The position numbers and the translations under genes were made by a program. 61,155 nt of DNA, taken from Pleurotus ostreatus/Saccharomyces cerevisiae fusant (Eukaryota; Opisthokonta). The stretch covers positions 1 through 61,155 of the forward strand of contig JAMQCK010000114.1 of the NCBI GenBank assembly GCA_024196135.1, in the 5' to 3' direction. This document shows, one piece after another, positions 56,530 to 61,155 of the stretch (the stretch's first letter is position 1; each line of letters begins with the position of its first letter). Below the pieces are notes generated by a model that had not been told where the DNA came from, did not search any database, and was given only the letters and a program-made list of their open reading frames with translations.

Positions 56530-56604
56530 ATTGCGGCAGAATTGTTGAAAGTCGTGTCATTCGCTGTGGTAGTGGTAGTACATTTGTGCTTGGGGTTACA
56601 TTGT

Positions 56605-57481
56605 CTACGAGATCTTTGCGTTCGAGAAGTCGAGCTCTGGGTGTGCGGCCTGGAATTTCGCGAGGGCCTGTTGTGGCGTGTTACAGATGTATACACGAAA
56701 TTAGAGGAGGCACGCATACCTCTGCCTTCTTCTGCTCGTCCGAGGTCGGCTTGCCCATTTGCTGAGAATAAATTAGAAGAGGACGAAGGGTGGAGCTGCT
56801 AACTAACCTTCTGCTGGTTGTCGTACTGACCGGGTAGCATTAAGAGGATGCCAACCTTTGTTCAATAAACGGCCACGTACCATCATCTTCTCAACCATTC
56901 CTCTTCAATGGATCGTCAGTGATATGATGCAGAGAAGTGTTGAAAGTACCTGCCTCGTTTCACCGTCAAGTTCACTCAATGAACTGTTGGGTGGCACAAT
57001 CTTGGTGGTGTCGATCTTGGGGTGGTGCGTCAGGACATTCTCCCACCAGGTCTGCTTGTTCAGCTTCTCGAGGTGGATGAGGACGAGCTTGTTGTCCTCT
57101 GGTTGTAGTTAGCTATACCGTGTGTATGTAGCGGAAGCACGTTTCCCACCTAGCGTCCAAGTGCTGTCTTCGACCTTGATCTCCTTGCAGAGTTCGCCTT
57201 CCAAAATCTTAGGCTGGCCTTTGAGTCCGACACTCAGACGCTTCTTCTTGATCTCGACGACGAGGTCCCTGCCCCGCGTGCCCGGGGGCACAGGGACGGT
57301 CACATCGACGTCAGAAAGCTCCTGGGTCCACGAGTAGGGAAGCGCTGCAGGGCGCTAGCTGAGCGACATTTATTTGAGGCGCAGAATTATACCTACTCGC
57401 TTGCTCCTGCCGCTCCCTTTCCCTGTCCTCCCTGTCCTTCTTCTCGCGCTCCTCGGGGGTTAGTTTATCGTAGTCGTCCAT
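56605..57481 (-). CDS. NUDC: NudC-family CS-domain protein
   Basis: Cytosolic p23/CS-fold co-chaperone linked to dynein-dependent nuclear migration and Hsp90. About 190 aa in six short exons. The charged coiled-coil start (DKLTPEEREKKDREDREREQ) is followed by LPYSWTQELSDVDVTVPVPPGTRGRDLVVEIKKK-type CS strands and LKGQPKILEGELCKEIK. After splicing, STWTLEDNKLVLIHLEKLNKQTWW follows, the C-terminal hallmark of NudC. The protein ends QAAHPELDFSNAKIS, which matches the usual PEMDFSxAK end. The long N-terminal dimerisation region of animal NudC is shortened, as is usual in fungi. It is divergent from the SIZ/PIAS gene, 179 bp between starts. Confidence 0.92.
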
Positions 57482-57660
57482 GTGCGATCGATCAGCGACT
57501 GGTTGAAGTTGGGGCGTGGGAGAGCTTGTGCATGATTTGTGATTGTTTGGCCCGGTCCTCGCTCTTCTCTCCGTTGTACCGACGCGACGCCAAACTCATA
57601 CGCCATCCGCGCGAACGCCTGTCGGGAAACTGGCGGCACCTTGGACGCTCCAGCTGATTC

Positions 57661-60060
57661 ATGGCGAATAACGAGGCCTGGTCAGACTTCGAGGTCCGTA
57701 CTCCAGCCCAGTCATTGATCCCTTCTCCTGACTGACCGGTGCCACCTCCCAGCTTGTGGATAGCTACCTGAGGCACTTCACCGTAGACAGGCTCAAGCAG
57801 ACGCTGACCGGCATCAACGACGAGTGCCGCACGAACCTGGTCAAGTCGGGCAAGAAGAACGAAATCCTGACACGGATCACTAGTCTACTACGCAGCTATC
57901 GAGACAATAACATGACGGACCAGTGGACGAGGGCGAAGGGAGTCATCAATCATGTACGAAGTCATGGACAGTGCGTGGCCAGCCCTTTCTTTCAGTCGAC
58001 GCCGCTCATACGCGCTTTCAGCAGTTATGCGCCCCGCACTGTGCCAAGCTACACAGCTCAGTCAAGCGCTGGCGCCAGCAGCTCGTACGGGTCTTATCAC
58101 AAGGCCGCTCCTCCCACTGTGCCTTCCTCTGTTCCTCCCTACAACCCATATGCTCCTCCTCGACGGCCTACTACCATCCCTAGTAGCCTCGCATCTCCCA
58201 CGAAACCCAAAGGTGTGATCGGAGCCCGGAGAGCGTCGACTCTGCAGGCTGATGTGGAACAAGGGATACGATTCAAGGAATCTCCTTTCTTTCAAGTGCT
58301 CGAAGTCCTGTCTACCATCGCGGAGTGCCCAGGTGTGTTCGTACTCGGCTCGTCTGAGGCAGCTTCGCTGACATTGTATGCAGAATCGGCTAGCGCCACA
58401 GATCGCCGGCAGCAGACTCTATCTTTCACTGTCCCGAGCGACATCTCGGCCAAAGTGAAGGCCGCAGGGTTCGTGCATGTCGCCTGTACTAGGCTTTCGT
58501 ACATGCTGACCGCCATTCCAGACATCAACTGCGCCTCTTCTGCACATCATCACAATTCTATTCCAATGCCCCCACCTTTCGGTCGAACCCTTCACCATGT
58601 CTCATAGAATTTCCTCCTACATGCGAAGTCCGAGTGAACGGCGTACAGATCACTGCAAACCTGAAAGGTCTCAAGAAGAAACCTGGAACCGCCCCGCCGC
58701 CCGATATCACTAAGCTCGTCAAACTGAACGGTCACCAAAATCGTGTAGAGATGGTCTACGTCAATAGCCAGCAGCCTACAACGCCAAGGGTATGTGCGAG
58801 GCAAAGCTGGCAAACGTTGCGTACTGATTTGACCTCCAGAAATTCTACATGGTCGTCATGCTTGTCGAGGCGACGACCGTGAACACGCTCGTGGACAGCT
58901 TGAAGAAGACGGGCTATCGATCCAGCGCTACAATACAGCAGCAGAGTAAGCCATCATCATGTGCATGATGCCGTACGCCTCTCATTCTTCGTCCGCAGTG
59001 AAAGCGCAGATGTCCGACGACGACGACATCGTGGCAGGAGCGTCGAAGATGTCGTTGAAGTGCCCGGTACGTGCTCAGCCCTACAATGTCGTGCTTTGAC
59101 TCACAAATTGCGCAGCTGAGCTTCATGCGAGTGGGGACACCATCAAGGTCGACTCGATGCGTACATCCTCAATGCTTCGACGCCTTCATGTGGTTTTCCG
59201 TCATGGAGCAGACGACGACGTGGCTGTGTCCTGTATGCGAGCGTCAGCTGGACCCCAAGGAGCTCATAATAGACGGGTAAGTTCCCGCCGTAATGAAGCG
59301 TAGTCACTTGTCTTACCGCTCTCTTCCCGCCAGATACTTCGACGACATTCTCAAGGCGACACCAGATAGCGTAGAGGATGTTATAGTGGAAGCTGACGGG
59401 CAGTGGCACACGACAGACAACAAGTACGGCTCCGACGAGTGGAAGGCTACTCATCCTGTAGCCACGACTTCGAAGCCGCCGCCGCCGAAGCCGACTTTAT
59501 CGCCCTCCAAGCCCATCTCCGGTGCGAACGACAAGGGCAAGAACAAGGTTGAAGTGTTCGTCTTGGACTCGGACGACGAAGAGGACGAGGGACGGGTCAA
59601 GCGCGAGCTGTCGCCGCCTTTGACGCAGTCCAGCCAGTCCGTCGAGCCAAGACGACCGCAGAGCAATGTCATCGACTTGACCCTCGACTCGGACGAGGAG
59701 GATGACGGACCGCCTCTGGCGGCTTCTCACCCCGCGACGAAGAGGAAAGCCGATGATGCTGGCTTACGAGGGTCGTCGCCCAGCGAAGTGATCTGGAAGA
59801 GGAGTCGAACGGAGTTGGGCGGCGGTGGTGTGTTGCGCTCGGCCTCCTCCAACAACATAAATGGGGGAGGCGACTATCCACCACCGCTGCGCCCTGCTGC
59901 AACATACACGTCGTCACGCGCCCCGCCTAACGGCACCACGAACGGCGCTGGGTCTTACGGGACCAGCGCCTCGTACCCCACGAATGGCTTATCTTCCCCT
60001 TCTTATCCACCGTATGGCGGGAGTTCGTATCAGCGTGGTAGTGGGAGTGGGCGTTGGTGA
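57661..60060 (+). CDS. SIZ1: SIZ/PIAS-type SUMO E3 ligase
   Basis: Nuclear SUMO ligase. Domain order: SAP-like DNA-binding helix pair near the start (LVDSYLRHFTVDRLKQTL), a Ser/Pro/Tyr-rich linker, the PINIT domain (RFKESPFFQVLEVL through HQLRLFCTSSQFYSNAP to CEVRVNG), and the MIZ/SP-RING (KCPLSFMRVGTPSRSTRCVHPQCFD and TWLCPVCERQ). Two SUMO-interacting motifs, VEVFVLDSDDEEDE and NVIDLTLDSDEEDD, follow. The SP-RING keeps its Cys/His zinc ligands. About ten exons and roughly 690 aa; the C-terminus is a Gly/Ser/Tyr-rich tail. The first exon (ATG at 57661, 11 codons) is joined through a ~60-nt intron. Confidence 0.93.
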
Positions 60061-60521
60061 TTCCGTGAACTGGCTCTTATCTTATTCCTCTGTCGTACGC
60101 TTTCTACTGTATCTCGTGTAATGGTACTCGCCTTTCGAACATGATGAACGGTCGCGAGGAGGTCGCGGATGCGTGTCCGATTATAATTGCACTCCGAGAA
60201 GGATGATAAAACGGGTTTCTAACCTGTTCGGTCCGCCGAACGCCGGGAGTCGTGTGCCTCATGGCGCGAGCGAGCGCCCGTATTGGCTGCAGCGCCATGC
60301 CCGTCCGCGCCGAAGTCACGTGTGTCCGGCTCCGGCTCCTTCCGACGAGTATATTACGGTCCAGTTTTCAGCTTCTTTCCTTAACCTCGACGGTCTCCTT
60401 CTCCCCACTCAGTTCCCCGTTCTCCTCCATAGGTGCGTTGCCGTCGGCGCAACCGCCTTCGACGGTTGTCTCCCGTGTTTTCGCAGTCGCTAACGCGGTG
60501 CTGTTCTCTTTGCAGTCCAAG
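60061..60521. other. Intergenic and 5' UTR with probable leader intron
   Basis: About 460 bp before the ADP/ATP carrier. A plausible 5' UTR intron starts near 60432 (GTGCGT) and ends at 60515 (TTGCAG), six bases before the ATG. Leader introns are common in highly expressed basidiomycete genes. Confidence 0.45.
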
Positions 60522-61155
60522 ATGGCATCGAAGGGCAAGACGTACGTGTCCATTTTCGACATGTCTAGCACTTTGGCTCACATTTGTTTTATAGTCCCGC
60601 GGAGTTCGCCAGTGCGTCTCAAAGCAGTCGCGTCTGCACAGAACGCGTAGCTGACCATGTTCCATAGCCGACTTCATGATGGGTGGTGTCTCTGCCGTAC
60701 GTGGTTACCCGCATATGCGTCGTACTTCCAACCTCATTCCCCTCATAGGCCGTCTCAAAAACCGCTGCTGCGCCCATTGAGCGTATCAAGCTCTTGGTTC
60801 AGAACCAGGGCGAGATGGTGCGTGCATTCGCAAATTTTCCGCTCCCGATCAAGCTCTGACGCGTTTGTTACCAGATCAAGCAGGGCCGCCTCGACCGCCC
60901 GTACAAGGGTATCGGTGACGCCTTCGTCCGCACCTACCGCGACGAGGGTCTCGTTTCGTTGTGGCGTGGCAACACTGCCAACGTCATCCGTTACTTCCCG
61001 ACCCAGGCGCTCAACTTTGCCTTCAGTGCGTGTGCTTGCTATCGAAGGCTTCGTATCTCTGACGTCATGCGCAGAGGACTACTTCAAGTCCCTGTTCGGC
61101 TTCAAGAAGTCTGAGGGCTACTGGAAGTGGTTCGGTGGTAACATTGCCTCCGGTG
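60522..61155 (+). CDS. ADP/ATP carrier, 5' part (runs off the window)
   Basis: Mitochondrial inner-membrane ADP/ATP translocase (AAC/PET9 type). Visible exons code [62 protein letters not shown] and [23 protein letters not shown], then a segment ending FGGNIASG at the window edge. The first carrier signature (PIERIK) and the nucleotide-contacting [12 protein letters not shown] are diagnostic. Repeats two and three and the RRRMMM hallmark lie beyond 61155. Introns are unusually frequent: five in the first ~130 codons. Exon 1 codes only 20 nt. Confidence 0.95.

Overview
The window is nuclear DNA from a filamentous basidiomycete, most likely an Agaricomycete. Genes on both strands are broken by many introns of about 45-60 nt with GT..AG ends, coding DNA is GC-rich, and the orthologs (MCM3, UBE2O, SEC17, PCM1, ICE2, ESF1, SIZ/PIAS, ADP/ATP carrier) read as fungal. 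I cannot name the species. I could follow splicing codon by codon for several genes (GT31, the 14-TM MFS, MCM3, UBE2O, the three secreted repeat proteins). Elsewhere the outer boundaries are firmer than the internal junctions.

Layout, left to right: the tail of an unidentified gene (3-110); a GT31 glycosyltransferase; an ETT1/Nro1-like protein; a 1.65-kb gap holding a dense ACGCGT cluster; a DHA2-type MFS transporter; MCM3 with two ACGCGT boxes just upstream; UBE2O (-); a monocarboxylate-type MFS transporter (-); a multi-FAS1 membrane protein; a carnitine-type mitochondrial carrier; a 195-bp pogo/mariner-type MITE; two secreted repeat proteins (-); an allantoate/nicotinate-type MFS transporter (-); a mucin-like single-pass membrane protein; an Agaricomycete orphan protein (-); SEC17 (-) divergent from PCM1; a 2-kb gap; DUG3; ICE2; the large subunit of molybdopterin synthase (-); a BRCT/BRCT/Myb protein resembling RAP1; complex I NDUFA11 (-) divergent from an EED-like WD40 protein; a kexin-processed repeat peptide precursor (-); ESF1; a CFEM-like small secreted protein; NUDC (-) divergent from a SIZ/PIAS SUMO ligase; and the start of an ADP/ATP carrier running off the right edge.

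Most genes are ordinary housekeeping genes with no shared pathway. The most interesting part is a scattered set of three minus-strand secretory genes (24421-25594, 26570-27756, 51936-52748). Each has a first exon of exactly 90 nt coding a signal peptide that ends in a mature 'APxP' start, then a phase-0 intron of 52-57 nt, then low-complexity or tandem-repeat sequence, and each has a TATA box about 210-235 bp upstream of the ATG. One is a textbook Kex2-substrate polyprotein that would release at least four near-identical 24-residue peptides of unknown function. Another grew by tandem duplication of whole exons.
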